Source of the DNA: Actinosynnema pretiosum
Lineage (GTDB): Bacteria; Actinomycetota; Actinomycetes; Mycobacteriales; Pseudonocardiaceae
Assembly (NCBI RefSeq): GCF_024171695.1
Contig: NZ_JAMTCF010000004.1
Location: forward strand, 434,001 to 498,000
Direction: 5' to 3'
DNA: 64,000 nucleotides
Shown: positions 8,449 through 17,238 of the stretch, piece by piece
How the letters are laid out: each line of letters opens with the position of its first letter
How positions within the stretch are numbered: the first letter of the stretch is position 1
Notes under the pieces: model-generated
Databases searched by the model: none
Told to the model about the DNA's origin: nothing
The model's input: only the letters and a program-made list of their open reading frames with translations
Made by a program: the position numbers and the translations under genes

Positions 8449-9714
8449 ATGTCCGCGCACTTCAACACCTCCTTGGCCGAGTTCGACCCGGAGGTGGCGC
8501 AGGCCGTCGCCGCCGAGCTGGCCCGCCAGCAGAACACGCTGGAGATGATCGCCTCCGAGAACTTCACGCCGGTCTCGGTGCTCCAGGCCCAGGGCTCGGT
8601 GCTGACCAACAAGTACGCCGAGGGCTACCCCGGCCGCCGCTACTACGGCGGCTGCGAGCACGTCGACGACGTCGAGCGGCTGGCGATCGCGCGGGTCAAG
8701 GAGCTGTTCGGCGCGGGCTTCGCCAACGTGCAGCCGCACTCGGGCGCGCAGGCCAACGCGGCGGCGATGTTCGCGCTGCTCCAGCCCGGTGACACGATCC
8801 TGGGCCTCGACCTGGCGCACGGCGGGCACCTCACGCACGGGATGCGGATCAACTTCTCCGGCAAGCTCTACAACGTGGTGCCCTACCACGTGTCGGACAG
8901 CGACGGCCTGGTCGACCTGGCCGAGGTCGAGGCGCTGGCCAAGGAGCACCGGCCGAAGCTGATCGTGGCGGGCTGGTCGGCGTACCCGCGCCAGCTGGAC
9001 TTCGCGCAGTTCCGCCGGATCGCCGACGAGGTCGGCGCGTTCCTGATGGTCGACATGGCGCACTTCGCCGGTCTCGTCGCGGCGGGCCTGCACCCCAGCC
9101 CGGTGCCGCACGCGCACGTGGTCACCACCACGACGCACAAGACCCTGGGCGGCCCGCGCGGCGGTGTGATCCTCACCAACGACGCCGACCTCGCCAAGAA
9201 GATCAACTCGGCGGTGTTCCCCGGCCAGCAGGGCGGTCCGCTGGAGCACGTGATCGCGGGCAAGGCCGTGGCGTTCAAGCACGCCGCGTCCCCCGAGTTC
9301 ACCGACCGCCAGCGCCGCACCCTGGAGGGCGCGCGCGCCCTCGCCGAGCGGCTGAACCAGCAGGACATGGCCGACGCGGGCGTCCGCGTCCTCACCGGCG
9401 GCACGGACGTGCACCTGGTGCTGGTCGACCTGGTCAACTCGCCGCTCGACGGCAAGCAGGCCGAGGACCTCCTGCACGAGATCGGCATCACGGTCAACCG
9501 CAACGCGGTGCCGAACGACCCGCGCCCCCCGATGACCACCTCGGGCCTGCGGATCGGCACGCCCGCGCTGGCCACCAGGGGCTTCGACGCCGAGGACTTC
9601 GCCGAGGTCGCCGAGGTCATCGCCGCCGCGCTGCGCCCCGAGCCCGACCTGGCCGCCCTGCGCGGTCGCGTCGAGGCGCTGGCGAAGAAGCACCCGCTGT
9701 ACTCCACGCTCTGA
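8449..9714 (+). CDS. glyA: Serine hydroxymethyltransferase
   Basis: GlyA (421 aa) interconverts serine and glycine with tetrahydrofolate, using PLP. The PLP lysine is Lys231 in [14 protein letters not shown]. Other family blocks are [38 protein letters not shown] and [12 protein letters not shown]. The length is normal for a bacterial enzyme. The ATG follows AAAGGGGAG by seven bases. It is the second gene of the gcvT-glyA operon, which ends in a strong 13-bp hairpin. Together the pair feeds methylene-tetrahydrofolate from glycine and serine. Confidence 0.97.
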   Translation: MSAHFNTSLAEFDPEVAQAVAAELARQQNTLEMIASENFTPVSVLQAQGSVLTNKYAEGYPGRRYYGGCEHVDDVERLAIARVKELFGAGFANVQPHSGAQANAAAMFALLQPGDTILGLDLAHGGHLTHGMRINFSGKLYNVVPYHVSDSDGLVDLAEVEALAKEHRPKLIVAGWSAYPRQLDFAQFRRIADEVGAFLMVDMAHFAGLVAAGLHPSPVPHAHVVTTTTHKTLGGPRGGVILTNDADLAKKINSAVFPGQQGGPLEHVIAGKAVAFKHAASPEFTDRQRRTLEGARALAERLNQQDMADAGVRVLTGGTDVHLVLVDLVNSPLDGKQAEDLLHEIGITVNRNAVPNDPRPPMTTSGLRIGTPALATRGFDAEDFAEVAEVIAAALRPEPDLAALRGRVEALAKKHPLYSTL

Positions 9715-9720
9715 CCGGTC

Positions 9721-9750
9721 GGGCCGCGACGGCGAGCGCCGTCGCGGCCC
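9721..9750 (+). terminator. Hairpin terminator after glyA
   Basis: A perfect 13-bp stem, GGGCCGCGACGGC (9721-9733) with GCCGTCGCGGCCC (9738-9750), and a 4-nt loop. Confidence 0.9.
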
Positions 9751-9823
9751 GCTGTGACGGGCGCCTCGCGCTCCGGCCCGGTGAACGCGGTCACGAGCCG
9801 GAATGCCGGGGGAGAGCTCTCCG

Positions 9824-9856
9824 GTTGTCCCTGGCGGCACACCCGCCAGGGACAAC
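9824..9856 (+). promoter_or_regulatory. 14-bp inverted repeat upstream of the nitroreductase gene
   Basis: GTTGTCCCTGGCGG (9824-9837) is the exact reverse complement of CCGCCAGGGACAAC (9843-9856), with the 5-nt spacer CACAC. It ends 17 bp before the ATG and abuts the GGGAGAAG ribosome site. It could be a repressor operator or an mRNA hairpin that controls translation. As a terminator it would be oddly placed, since glyA already ends at 9721-9750. Confidence 0.65.
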
Positions 9857-9873
9857 ACCGGGAGAAGAAGCCC

Positions 9874-10479
9874 ATGACCGCGACCACCACCCCGCTCGCC
9901 CTCTCCGGCGAGGCGCAGGACCTGCTGTTCCGCGAGGCCCGCACCGCCTCCGCGTTCACCTCGGAGCCGGTCTCCGACGAGCAGCTGCGCGCCGTGCACG
10001 ACCTGGTCAAGTGGGCGCCCACCAGCATGAACACCCAGCCGCTGCGCGTGGTCTACGTGCGCGGCGACGCCGCCCGCGCCCGCCTGCTCCCGCACATGTC
10101 CGAGGGCAACCGCGCCAAGGTCGCCTCCGCCCCGGTCGTCGCGCTCCTCGCCGCCGACGTGGACTTCCACGAGCACATGGGCAAGGTCTTCCCGCACTTC
10201 GCGGGCGCGCGGGACATGATGGAGGCCAACCCCGGCCGCGCCGAGATGGCGAAGCTGAACGCCGCGCTCCAGGTCGGCTACTTCATCGTGGGCGTGCGCG
10301 CCGCGGGTCTCGCCGCCGGTCCCATGACCGGGTTCGACGCCGAGGCCGTGCGCGCCGAGTTCTTCGCGGGCACCGCGCAGGTCCCGCTGGTCGTGGTCAA
10401 CATCGGCCACCCGGACCCCGAGGCGGCGTTCCCGCGCAACCCGCGCCTGGACTTCGAGGAGATCAGCACCGTCCTCTGA
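9874..10479 (+). CDS. RutE/HadB-like nitroreductase (malonic semialdehyde reductase family)
   Basis: A 201-residue flavin reductase of the nitroreductase fold. WAPTSMNTQPLRVVYVRG is the FMN-binding block near residues 48-65. GPMTGFDAEAVRAEFF and VVVNIGHPDPEAAFPRNPRL match the RutE/HadB branch, which reduces malonic semialdehyde to 3-hydroxypropionate in pyrimidine degradation. No other rut genes are nearby, so the true substrate is open; quinone or xenobiotic reduction is possible. The ATG follows GGGAGAAG. A perfect inverted repeat immediately upstream suggests specific regulation, and a hairpin at 10496-10524 closes the unit. Confidence 0.85.
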   Translation: MTATTTPLALSGEAQDLLFREARTASAFTSEPVSDEQLRAVHDLVKWAPTSMNTQPLRVVYVRGDAARARLLPHMSEGNRAKVASAPVVALLAADVDFHEHMGKVFPHFAGARDMMEANPGRAEMAKLNAALQVGYFIVGVRAAGLAAGPMTGFDAEAVRAEFFAGTAQVPLVVVNIGHPDPEAAFPRNPRLDFEEISTVL

Positions 10480-10495
10480 GGACCGCCGCGACCCC

Positions 10496-10524
10496 GGACC
10501 CCCGCCCGCCCCGGACGGGGGTCC
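10496..10524 (+). terminator. Hairpin terminator
   Basis: GGACCCCCG (10496-10504) pairs with CGGGGGTCC (10516-10524), loop 11 nt, between the nitroreductase gene and the peptidase gene. Confidence 0.7.
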
Positions 10525-10604
10525 CCGCACGCGCGGGGAAGATCACCGGCGCGGGACGGCCGGTCTCCCGCGCCCGCCCGCGCCGAGTCTGCGAAGGTTG
10601 CCCC

Positions 10605-12686
10605 GTGGGCAACGAGAACACCTTCCCCCGCCAGCACGCGCGGACCCAGCGCTACACGCTGGGCGCACCGCGCAACTTCACCGCCTCCCCGGACGGCGAG
10701 CGCGCCTACTTCCTCCGCACCGCGAGCCCGCGCGTGCGGGCCAACGGCCTCTGGTCGCTGGACACCGCGACCGGGGCCGAGGAGCTGGTGGTCGACCCCA
10801 CCGCGCTGCTCAGCGAGCCCGAGGAGCTGTCCCCCGAGGAGCGCGCCCGCCGCGAGCGCAGCCGCGAGCAGGCCGCGGGCATCGTCGGCTACGCCACCGA
10901 CGCCGACGTGCGCCAGGCCGTGTTCGCGCTCTCCGGCAGGCTGTTCGTGGTCGAGCTGGCCACCGCCGCCGTGCGCGAGCTGCCCGTCCCGGCCCCGGTG
11001 GTCGACCCGCGCCTCGACCCGACCGGCCGCCGCGTCGGGTACGCCGCCGCGGGCGCGCTGCGCGTGGTCGACCTGGAGACCGGCGCGGACCGCGCGGTCG
11101 CCGAGCCGGACGCCGACGACGTCACCTGGGGCGTGGCCGAGTTCATCGCCGCCGAGGAGATGAACCGCTTCCGGGGCTACTGGTTCTCCCCGGACGGCGA
11201 GCACGTCCTCGCCGCGCGCGTGGACAACTCCCCGGTCACCCGCTGGCACATCGCCGACCCGGCCAACCCGGCGACCCCGGCCGCCGAGATCGCCTACCCG
11301 GCGGCGGGCACCCCGAACGCCGTCGTCACCGCCGCCCTGTTCGACCTGACCAGCGGCGCGCGCACCGACGTGCCGTGGGACACCGCCGCGTTCCCGTACC
11401 TGGCCACCGCGCACTGGTCCGCGAAGGGCGCGCCGCTGCTGTCCGTCCAGTCCCGCGACCAGCGCACCGTCCAGGTCCTCGCGATCGACCCGGCCACCGG
11501 CGCGACCAGCGCGCTCAAGGAGAACACCGACCCGACCTGGCTGGAGCTGCCGCCCGGCGTCCCGTGCTGGTCGGCGGACGGCGAGCTGGTCGAGATCCTG
11601 CCGCACACCGGCGCCAACCGGCTCGTGGTCGGCGGTCGCCCCTGGTCCCCGGACGGGCTCCAGGTGCGCGCGGTGCTCGACGTCTCGGCCGAGGACGTGC
11701 TGGTCACCGCGTTCGAGGACGCCGACCCGACGCAGATCCACGTCCACGCGCTGACCGCGACCTCGGCCACCCGCCTGACCGACGAGGCCGGGGTGCACGC
11801 GGCGACCCGCGCGGGCGGCACGCTGGTGCTCTCCTCGTCCACCCTGGACCGCTTCGGCGCCCGCGCCACCGTCACCCGCGACGGCCGCGCCCACGAGGTC
11901 GCCTCGCACGCCGAGACGCCCGTGCTCACCCCCGAGCCGAAGCTGCTCACCGTCGGCGAGCGCGGCCTGCGCGCCGCCCTGCTCTACCCGCGCGGCCACG
12001 TCCCCGGCACGAGGCTGCCGGTGCTGCTCGACCCGTACGGCGGCCCGCACGCCCAGCGCGTCCTCACCGCCCGCAACGCCTACCTGACCTCGCAGTGGCT
12101 GGCCGACCAGGGCTTCGCCGTGCTCGTCGTGGACGGTCGGGGCACCCCCGGTCGCGGCCCGGCCTGGGAGCGCGAGATCGCGTTCGACCTGGCGGGCGTC
12201 ACCCTCCAGGACCAGGTGGACGGCCTCCAGGGCGCGGCGGCCGTCGAGCCCGACCTCGACCTGACCCGCGTGGCGATCCGGGGCTGGTCGTACGGCGGCT
12301 ACCTGGCGGCGCTGGCCGTGCTGCGCCGCCCCGACGTGTTCCACGCGGCCATCGCGGGCGCGCCGGTGACGGACTGGCGGCTCTACGACACCCACTACAC
12401 CGAGCGCTACCTGGGCGACCCGGCCGAGCGGCCCGAGGTGTACGACGCCAACTCGCTGATCGACGGCGCCGGGGAGCTGGAGCGACCGCTGATGATCGTG
12501 CACGGCCTCGCCGACGACAACGTCGTGGCCGCGCACACCCTGCGGCTGTCCTCGGCGCTGCTGGCGGGCGGCCGACCGCACACCGTGCTGCCGCTCTCCG
12601 GCGTCACGCACATGACCCCGCAGGAGCAGGTCGCCGAGAACCTGCTGCTGCTCCAGGTCGACTTCCTCAAGAAGTCCCTGGCCTGA
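10605..12686 (+). CDS. S9 family peptidase (dipeptidyl-peptidase IV-like)
   Basis: A 693-residue serine peptidase with an N-terminal beta-propeller (about 1-420, with repeated SPDGE-type blades) and a C-terminal alpha/beta-hydrolase domain. The catalytic triad is visible: Ser562 in GWSYGGYLA, Asp in GLADDNV (637/638) and His669 in SGVTHM. The propeller carries a Glu-Glu motif in EFIAAEEMNRFRGYWFSPD, as in DPP-IV, which binds the N-terminus of the substrate, so it probably removes Xaa-Pro dipeptides. No signal peptide is seen, so it is likely cytoplasmic. GTG 10605 gives the family-like start; no clear ribosome site is seen. It converges on the polyamine operon across a shared terminator. Confidence 0.92.
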   Translation: MGNENTFPRQHARTQRYTLGAPRNFTASPDGERAYFLRTASPRVRANGLWSLDTATGAEELVVDPTALLSEPEELSPEERARRERSREQAAGIVGYATDADVRQAVFALSGRLFVVELATAAVRELPVPAPVVDPRLDPTGRRVGYAAAGALRVVDLETGADRAVAEPDADDVTWGVAEFIAAEEMNRFRGYWFSPDGEHVLAARVDNSPVTRWHIADPANPATPAAEIAYPAAGTPNAVVTAALFDLTSGARTDVPWDTAAFPYLATAHWSAKGAPLLSVQSRDQRTVQVLAIDPATGATSALKENTDPTWLELPPGVPCWSADGELVEILPHTGANRLVVGGRPWSPDGLQVRAVLDVSAEDVLVTAFEDADPTQIHVHALTATSATRLTDEAGVHAATRAGGTLVLSSSTLDRFGARATVTRDGRAHEVASHAETPVLTPEPKLLTVGERGLRAALLYPRGHVPGTRLPVLLDPYGGPHAQRVLTARNAYLTSQWLADQGFAVLVVDGRGTPGRGPAWEREIAFDLAGVTLQDQVDGLQGAAAVEPDLDLTRVAIRGWSYGGYLAALAVLRRPDVFHAAIAGAPVTDWRLYDTHYTERYLGDPAERPEVYDANSLIDGAGELERPLMIVHGLADDNVVAAHTLRLSSALLAGGRPHTVLPLSGVTHMTPQEQVAENLLLLQVDFLKKSLA

Positions 12687-12692
12687 CCGGAC

Positions 12693-12736
12693 GCGGGAGG
12701 GCCGCCGCTCCCCTCGGGGAACGGCGGCCCTCCCGC
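12693..12736. terminator. Bidirectional hairpin terminator
   Basis: A perfect 15-bp stem, GCGGGAGGGCCGCCG (12693-12707) with CGGCGGCCCTCCCGC (12722-12736), between convergent genes. It can serve both the peptidase and the polyamine operon. Confidence 0.9.
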
Positions 12737-12787
12737 CAGGACCGGCGGACCAGCGCGCCCGCCGGGCGGACCCGGACGGGTCGCCCG

Positions 12788-13633
12788 TCAGACCTTCGCC
12801 GCGTGCCGCACCGAGTACGGCGGGATCGAGTTGCCGCGCAGCGCGAGCTCGTCGATCGACTCCGGCCGGTAGCCGCACTCCGGCAACCGCTCCACCATCA
12901 GCGCGGTGGGGTCGGCGACCTCGTCGGCGCGCCCGAACAGGTAAGCCCACTCGTGCTCGTCGGAGCCGTAGTAGGCGACCGTGCCGAACACCTCGGTGAA
13001 CCGCTGCCACATGCGCGTCAGCGTGGTGTTGCGCCACATCGTCTGGCAGCCCGCCTGGGACACCACGACGCCGCCCGGCGCGAGCAGCGCCTTGCACATG
13101 CCCAGGAACTCCGCCCCGTACAGGCGGTTGTGCTGGGCCTCCTCCTCGCGCTCGTCCGGCAGGTCCACCAGGACGATGTCGTAGCGCTCCGAGGTCGTGC
13201 GGATGTACTCCCACCCGTCCGTGTACTGGACGCGGATCGGGCCCTCGCCCTTCTCGGCGAGCGCGAGCTCGTCGAGGGTGTAGCCGTAGGGCAGGTGCTC
13301 CGCGCACAGCTTCACGGCCTGCTCGTCGATGTCGATGTGGTCGACCACCGACGCGCCCGCGGCCACCGCCATCTGGCACACGACGCCCTCGCTGGAGCCG
13401 ATGACCAGCACCCGCTCGACCTTGTCCGCGAGCAGCAGCGCCGGGACCATCAGCGCCTCGTGGTAGGTGAGCTGGCTGAACTCGGTGCTCTGCCGGTCGT
13501 CGTCGCAGAACAGCGACAACCCCTGCGAGGTGCGCGCGATCACCAGGTGCTGGAAGTCGGTCCTCGTGTCGACGACCGTCTCCGCCACCTCCCAGTGCCG
13601 GGTCATGCCCGCCGCGAGCGGTTCGGTGATCAA
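12788..13633 (-). CDS. speE: Spermidine synthase-like aminopropyltransferase
   Basis: A 281-residue Rossmann-fold protein of the spermidine synthase family, which would transfer the aminopropyl group of decarboxylated AdoMet to a diamine. Family features are the substrate block DDRQSTEFSQLTYHEALMVPALL, the ribose-binding acidic loop DHIDIDEQAVKLC, and YDIVLVDLPDE. The usual GGGDGG loop reads IGSSEG here, a clear departure. The start is TTG 13633 after GAGGAGAAG; it overlaps the speD stop (TCTTGATC), so translation is coupled. An internal ATG at MTRHWEV is possible. The context with AdoMet decarboxylase and an ornithine decarboxylase-type enzyme strongly supports polyamine synthesis. Confidence 0.85.
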   Translation of the reverse strand: MITEPLAAGMTRHWEVAETVVDTRTDFQHLVIARTSQGLSLFCDDDRQSTEFSQLTYHEALMVPALLLADKVERVLVIGSSEGVVCQMAVAAGASVVDHIDIDEQAVKLCAEHLPYGYTLDELALAEKGEGPIRVQYTDGWEYIRTTSERYDIVLVDLPDEREEEAQHNRLYGAEFLGMCKALLAPGGVVVSQAGCQTMWRNTTLTRMWQRFTEVFGTVAYYGSDEHEWAYLFGRADEVADPTALMVERLPECGYRPESIDELALRGNSIPPYSVRHAAKV

Positions 13634-14043
13634 GACTTCTCCTCGCCTACGAGAGCGGGCACGCGACCGGTGCCTCGCCTGACCGTGTCCGTCCGTGCGT
13701 GCTCCGCGCCGAGCGCCTCCGAGAGCAGGCGCACCGCCAGCTCCGGCTTCGCACGGGTGCCGCACGTGAACACGTCGACGAACACCTTCCCGACTTCCGG
13801 GTAGGTGTGGATCGACGCGTGCGACTCCGACAGCAGGGCCAGGACCGTGACCCCCTGCGGGTCGAACTGCTTGGAGACCACCTCCAGCACCGTGGCGTCG
13901 GCCTGGGTGAGCGCTTCACCGAGGGCGTGCCTGAGGAACCGCTCGTCGTCGAGCAGCTCCGGGCTCACGCCTTCGAGCTCAGCCAGCACGTGCTGTCCTG
14001 CGAACAAGCCGACGGGCTCGGTCTCGCACGGGAGTTCGGACAT
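13630..14043 (-). CDS. speD: S-adenosylmethionine decarboxylase proenzyme (prokaryotic type)
   Basis: A 137-residue proenzyme of the small prokaryotic AdoMet decarboxylase family (SpeH/SpeD). It self-cleaves between Glu73 and Ser74 in LLSESHASIHTYPE, and Ser74 becomes the pyruvoyl cofactor. The catalytic Cys lies in VDVFTCGTRAKPE. The product, decarboxylated AdoMet, is the aminopropyl donor for SpeE. ATG 14043 follows GGAG by six bases; a TTG at 14046 is too close to the ribosome site. Its stop overlaps the speE start, and the decarboxylase gene lies 70 bp upstream on the same strand. Most well-known actinomycete gene sets do not pair these three genes so compactly. Confidence 0.93.
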   Translation of the reverse strand: MSELPCETEPVGLFAGQHVLAELEGVSPELLDDERFLRHALGEALTQADATVLEVVSKQFDPQGVTVLALLSESHASIHTYPEVGKVFVDVFTCGTRAKPELAVRLLSEALGAEHARTDTVRRGTGRVPALVGEEKS

Positions 14044-14113
14044 CAATCACTCCAAACATCAACTTCAGGTTCCTGCGGCCGGACGCCTGCAGGGACAACC
14101 GGAGGGGGCGTGC

Positions 14114-15283
14114 TCACCGCACGCAGTAGGTGGCCAGCGGCGGGAAGCCGTTGAAGGCCACGGAGGAGTAGCTCGCCGTGTAGGCGCCCGCGCGCAGCAG
14201 GTCGACGTGGTCGCCCGCTCGCAGGTCCAGCGGCAGGTCGTAGCGCGTGTGCTGGTAGAGCACGTCGTCAGCGTCGCAGGTGGGACCGGCGAGCACCACC
14301 GGACCGGTCTCGCCGCCGTCGCGGTCGGTGCGCAGCGGGTAGGCGATGGCCTCGCCCTCGGTCTCGGCGAGCCCGCCGTACCGGCCGATGTCCAGGAACA
14401 CCCAGCGCCGCTCGTCCGAGTAGGACTTGCGGGCCACCAGCACCACCGACGACCGGATGACACCCGACTCGGCGACGAGCGCCCGCCCCGGCTCGATCAT
14501 CACCGACGGCGCGTGCTCGCCGAAGTTCCGGCGCACCGCGTCCGTCATCGCGGCGGCGTACTCGGCCAGCGGCGGCGGCTGCTCCAGGTAACCGGCGGGC
14601 AGCCCGCCGCCCAGGTTCACCACCGACAGCGCCACGCCCTCGGCGCGCAGCTTCGCGGCGACCTCGGCGGCGTCGGCGATCGCCGCGTCCCACCCGGTCG
14701 GGTCGAGCTGCTGGGAGCCCGCGTGGAACGCGACCCCGTACGGCGAGAGGCCCAGCTCGCCCGCCAGGCGCAGCAGGTCGACGGCCATGTCCGGCGCGCA
14801 GCCGAACTTCTTCCCGAACGGGTAGGTCGAGCCCCTGCTCTCCACCAGGATGCGCAGCATCACCCGCGCACCGGGGGCGTGCTCGGCGATCGCCCTGACG
14901 TCCTGCTCGCTGTCGGAGACGAACAACCGCACGCCCAGCCGGTGCGCGTAGGCGATGTCGGCGGCCTTCTTGATCGGGTTGCTGTACGACACGGCCTCGG
15001 GCGCGGCGCCCTTGGCCAGGCACAGGTCGATCTCGTTCGGGCTGGCCACGTCGAAGGAGCAGCCCTCGGCGGCCAGCACCTCGACCACCTCGGGGGTCGG
15101 GTTGGCCTTGACCGCGTAGAAGATCCCCACCTCGGGGAGCGCCGCGCGCAGCGCGCGGAACCGCTCCACCACGGTGGGCAGGTCGATCACCAGGCAGGGC
15201 GTTCCGGGTTGTTCCCGCTCCAGGAAACGACGGATCCGATCCTCAGCACCGTGAAGCCGCTGGTCGGCGTAGCTCTCCGTCAT
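14114..15283 (-). CDS. Ornithine/diamino-acid decarboxylase (PLP fold III)
   Basis: A 389-residue alanine-racemase-fold PLP decarboxylase. The PLP lysine is Lys59 in FYAVKANPTPEV; the phosphate loop is GGGLPAGY and EPGRALVAESG. The substrate/catalytic Cys motif GPTCDADDVLYQ matches ornithine decarboxylases (GPTCDS.D) better than diaminopimelate decarboxylases. SYSNPIKKAADIAYA is also typical of ornithine/lysine decarboxylase. It would make putrescine (or cadaverine) for the downstream AdoMet decarboxylase and aminopropyltransferase. The ATG lies about 12 bases after GGAGGGGG. It is the first gene of the three-gene polyamine operon. Confidence 0.9.
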   Translation of the reverse strand: MTESYADQRLHGAEDRIRRFLEREQPGTPCLVIDLPTVVERFRALRAALPEVGIFYAVKANPTPEVVEVLAAEGCSFDVASPNEIDLCLAKGAAPEAVSYSNPIKKAADIAYAHRLGVRLFVSDSEQDVRAIAEHAPGARVMLRILVESRGSTYPFGKKFGCAPDMAVDLLRLAGELGLSPYGVAFHAGSQQLDPTGWDAAIADAAEVAAKLRAEGVALSVVNLGGGLPAGYLEQPPPLAEYAAAMTDAVRRNFGEHAPSVMIEPGRALVAESGVIRSSVVLVARKSYSDERRWVFLDIGRYGGLAETEGEAIAYPLRTDRDGGETGPVVLAGPTCDADDVLYQHTRYDLPLDLRAGDHVDLLRAGAYTASYSSVAFNGFPPLATYCVR

Positions 15284-15357
15284 CTCGCTAGGGGTCCCCC
15301 TCCGCATCCGTCCTCGGGCACGGCCGCCCACCCTAGGCGCACAACCTGAACAAATCG

Positions 15358-16617
15358 CTACCCGAGGGCCGAATTGTGACGCAGCTCCACAAGCGTGACC
15401 TCCGGGGGTGCTCCCACGCGGACCGGCGGACCCCAGAACCCGGCGCCGTTGCTGACGTACACCTGGGTGCCGTCGACGGTCGCCAACCCCGAGGTCACGG
15501 GCTGCTGGATCGGCACCGCGAGGCTGAACGGGAACATCTGCCCGCCGTGCGTGTGGCCGGACAGCTGGAGGTCGACGCCCCTGCTCGCGGCCTCGCGCAC
15601 CTGCACCGGCTGGTGGGCCAGCAGCACGACCGGGTTGCGCTCGTCGCGCCCGCCGAGCGCCTTGTCGTAGTCGGGCGCGTCGTCCATCTGCCCGCCGGTG
15701 TGGTCGTTGACCCCGGCGAGGTCGAACGCGGCCCCGTTGCGGGCGATGGTCAGCCGCTCGTTGCGCAGCACGTCCAGGCCGAGCCTGCCCAGCTCGGAGA
15801 TCCACTCCAGGTGGCCCGAGTAGTACTCGTGGTTGCCGGTCACGAAGAACGCGCCGTCCTTGCTGACCAGGTCCTTCAGCGGGGCCGCCGCCTCGCCGAG
15901 CTGCGCGACGGTGCCGTCGACCAGGTCGCCGACCACGGCCACCAGGTCGGGCTGCAGGCCGTTGATCGTGCGCACGATCCGCTCGGTGTGCGAGCGCCCC
16001 AGCAGCGGGCCGAGGTGGATGTCGCTCACCACGGCGATGCGGTAGCCGGACAGCGCCGGGTCGAGCTTGGCCAGCGTCACCGGCACGGTCTTGACCTGCG
16101 GACCGCCCAGCGCGGTCTTCGCGCCGTAGCCGACGATGCCGGTCGCGGCCAGGCCGGTGGCGACGGCCATCGAGCGGGCGATGAAGAGCCTGCGGCCGTT
16201 GTCCACCGAGGGCTTGCCGGTGGCCTCGGTCGCGGCCTGGTCGAACTCGCGCTCCGCCACGGCCACGGCGACGCCGTCCTCGGCCGGGCTCGCGGGCAGG
16301 GTCGCGGCCACCGGCTCCGGGGCGTCGCGCCGCCACCAGCGGTTCAGGATCAGCCGGGGGATCTCCAGCACGACCAGGATCACGGCCAGGTAGAAGCCGA
16401 GCGCGAGCCACAGGTAACCCGGCCAGGCGATCCAGGAGTACCCGATCGGGTCAACCCGGACCAGCGCCATCGCGGTCATCATCATCACGAACAGCGCGCC
16501 GAGCACGACGGCGCCGGTGGTGCGGGCCCGCCTCGACGTGGTGGTCGCCCGCACGAGCCTGCGCCACAGGTAGTAGTTCAGCAGGCCGAGCGCGAGCGCC
16601 ATGAACAGCAGGAACAT
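15358..16617 (-). CDS. Membrane-anchored metallophosphoesterase
   Basis: A 419-residue protein with an N-terminal membrane part (helices about 1-20, 35-55 and 65-85), a cytoplasmic linker with another hydrophobic segment near residue 150 (ARSMAVATGLAATGIVGYG), and a calcineurin-like phosphoesterase domain. The metal ligands are in SDIHLGPLLGR, GDLVDG, GNHEYYSG, LLAHQP and LSGHTHGGQMFP, a full set for a two-metal site. The substrate is unknown; relatives (YkuE, YaeI) act on UDP-sugar lipids or phospholipids. I chose ATG 16617 because GGAGGG precedes it and the hydrophobic helix starts there. It diverges from the ECF sigma factor gene. Confidence 0.9.
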   Translation of the reverse strand: MFLLFMALALGLLNYYLWRRLVRATTTSRRARTTGAVVLGALFVMMMTAMALVRVDPIGYSWIAWPGYLWLALGFYLAVILVVLEIPRLILNRWWRRDAPEPVAATLPASPAEDGVAVAVAEREFDQAATEATGKPSVDNGRRLFIARSMAVATGLAATGIVGYGAKTALGGPQVKTVPVTLAKLDPALSGYRIAVVSDIHLGPLLGRSHTERIVRTINGLQPDLVAVVGDLVDGTVAQLGEAAAPLKDLVSKDGAFFVTGNHEYYSGHLEWISELGRLGLDVLRNERLTIARNGAAFDLAGVNDHTGGQMDDAPDYDKALGGRDERNPVVLLAHQPVQVREAASRGVDLQLSGHTHGGQMFPFSLAVPIQQPVTSGLATVDGTQVYVSNGAGFWGPPVRVGAPPEVTLVELRHNSALG

Positions 16618-16680
16618 GGGAGTGGGGCCCTCCTGGGGGATTCGTCCCCACAAGTCTGCCCTGAAGTCACCCGTAAGGGT

Positions 16681-16711
16681 GCAACGTGACGACCCGCCCG
16701 TGGCGTGACTA
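16681..16711 (+). promoter_or_regulatory. Putative ECF-type promoter of the sigma factor operon
   Basis: GCAACG (16681-16686) and CGTGACTA (16704-16711) are separated by 17 bp. The AAC...CGT pattern is the usual form of ECF-dependent promoters, suggesting that the sigma factor transcribes its own gene. The distance to the ATG is 26 bp. Confidence 0.5.
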
Positions 16712-16737
16712 ACGCGGATGTCACGGGGGAGGGGCAG

Positions 16738-17238
16738 ATGAGCTCACGGGACGCCGCGTTCGCGGAGTACTTCGCGGCGCGGGCGGACGCCATGCGCGGG
16801 ACCGCCTACCTGCTGTGCGGCGACTGGCACCGGGCCGAGGACCTGGTGCAGACGGCGTTCACCAAGCTCTACCTCGCCTGGGACCGGCTGGCCAGGCTGG
16901 ACGCCTTGGACGCGTACACCAGGCAGGTGGTCGTGCGCACGTTCGTGTCGGAGACTCGACGCGGGTGGTTCCGCCGCGTCACCGTCGGTGACTTACCGGT
17001 GGAGCGCGCGGCGGCCCCCTCGGGTTCGTTCGAGGACCGGCACCTGCTGCTGACCGCGCTGGCGCGGGTGCCCACCAGGCAGCGGGCGGTGCTGGTGCTG
17101 CGGTACTGGGAGGACCTGTCCGTGCGCGAGACGGCCGAGGCGCTCGGCTGCTCCGAGGGCACGGTCAAGAGCCAGGCGGCGCGGGGGCTGAGCGCGCTGC
17201 GCGGGCTCGTCGTGGAGCAGCGGGAGGTGACGCGGTGA
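16738..17238 (+). CDS. RNA polymerase ECF sigma factor (SigE-like actinobacterial family)
   Basis: A 166-residue sigma factor. Region 2 spans about residues 8-75 (AEYFAARADAMRGTAYLLCGD, AEDLVQTAFTKLYLAWDRL), and region 4 about 105-160 (TRQRAVLVLRYWEDLSVRETAEALGCSEGTVKSQAAR split over helix-turn-helix). The form matches the actinobacterial SigE-family ECF group, whose members are often paired with a membrane anti-sigma partner. The ATG follows GGGGGAGGGGC. The stop overlaps the start of the next gene by four bases (GTGA). A probable autoregulated promoter lies at 16681-16711. Confidence 0.92.
   Translation: MSSRDAAFAEYFAARADAMRGTAYLLCGDWHRAEDLVQTAFTKLYLAWDRLARLDALDAYTRQVVVRTFVSETRRGWFRRVTVGDLPVERAAAPSGSFEDRHLLLTALARVPTRQRAVLVLRYWEDLSVRETAEALGCSEGTVKSQAARGLSALRGLVVEQREVTR

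Noticed and set aside
14080-14098. GGTTGTCCCTG shared between the ODC-speD gap and the 9.8-kb inverted repeat
   Set aside because: The gap lacks the second arm, so an 11-base match alone is not evidence of a common regulator.
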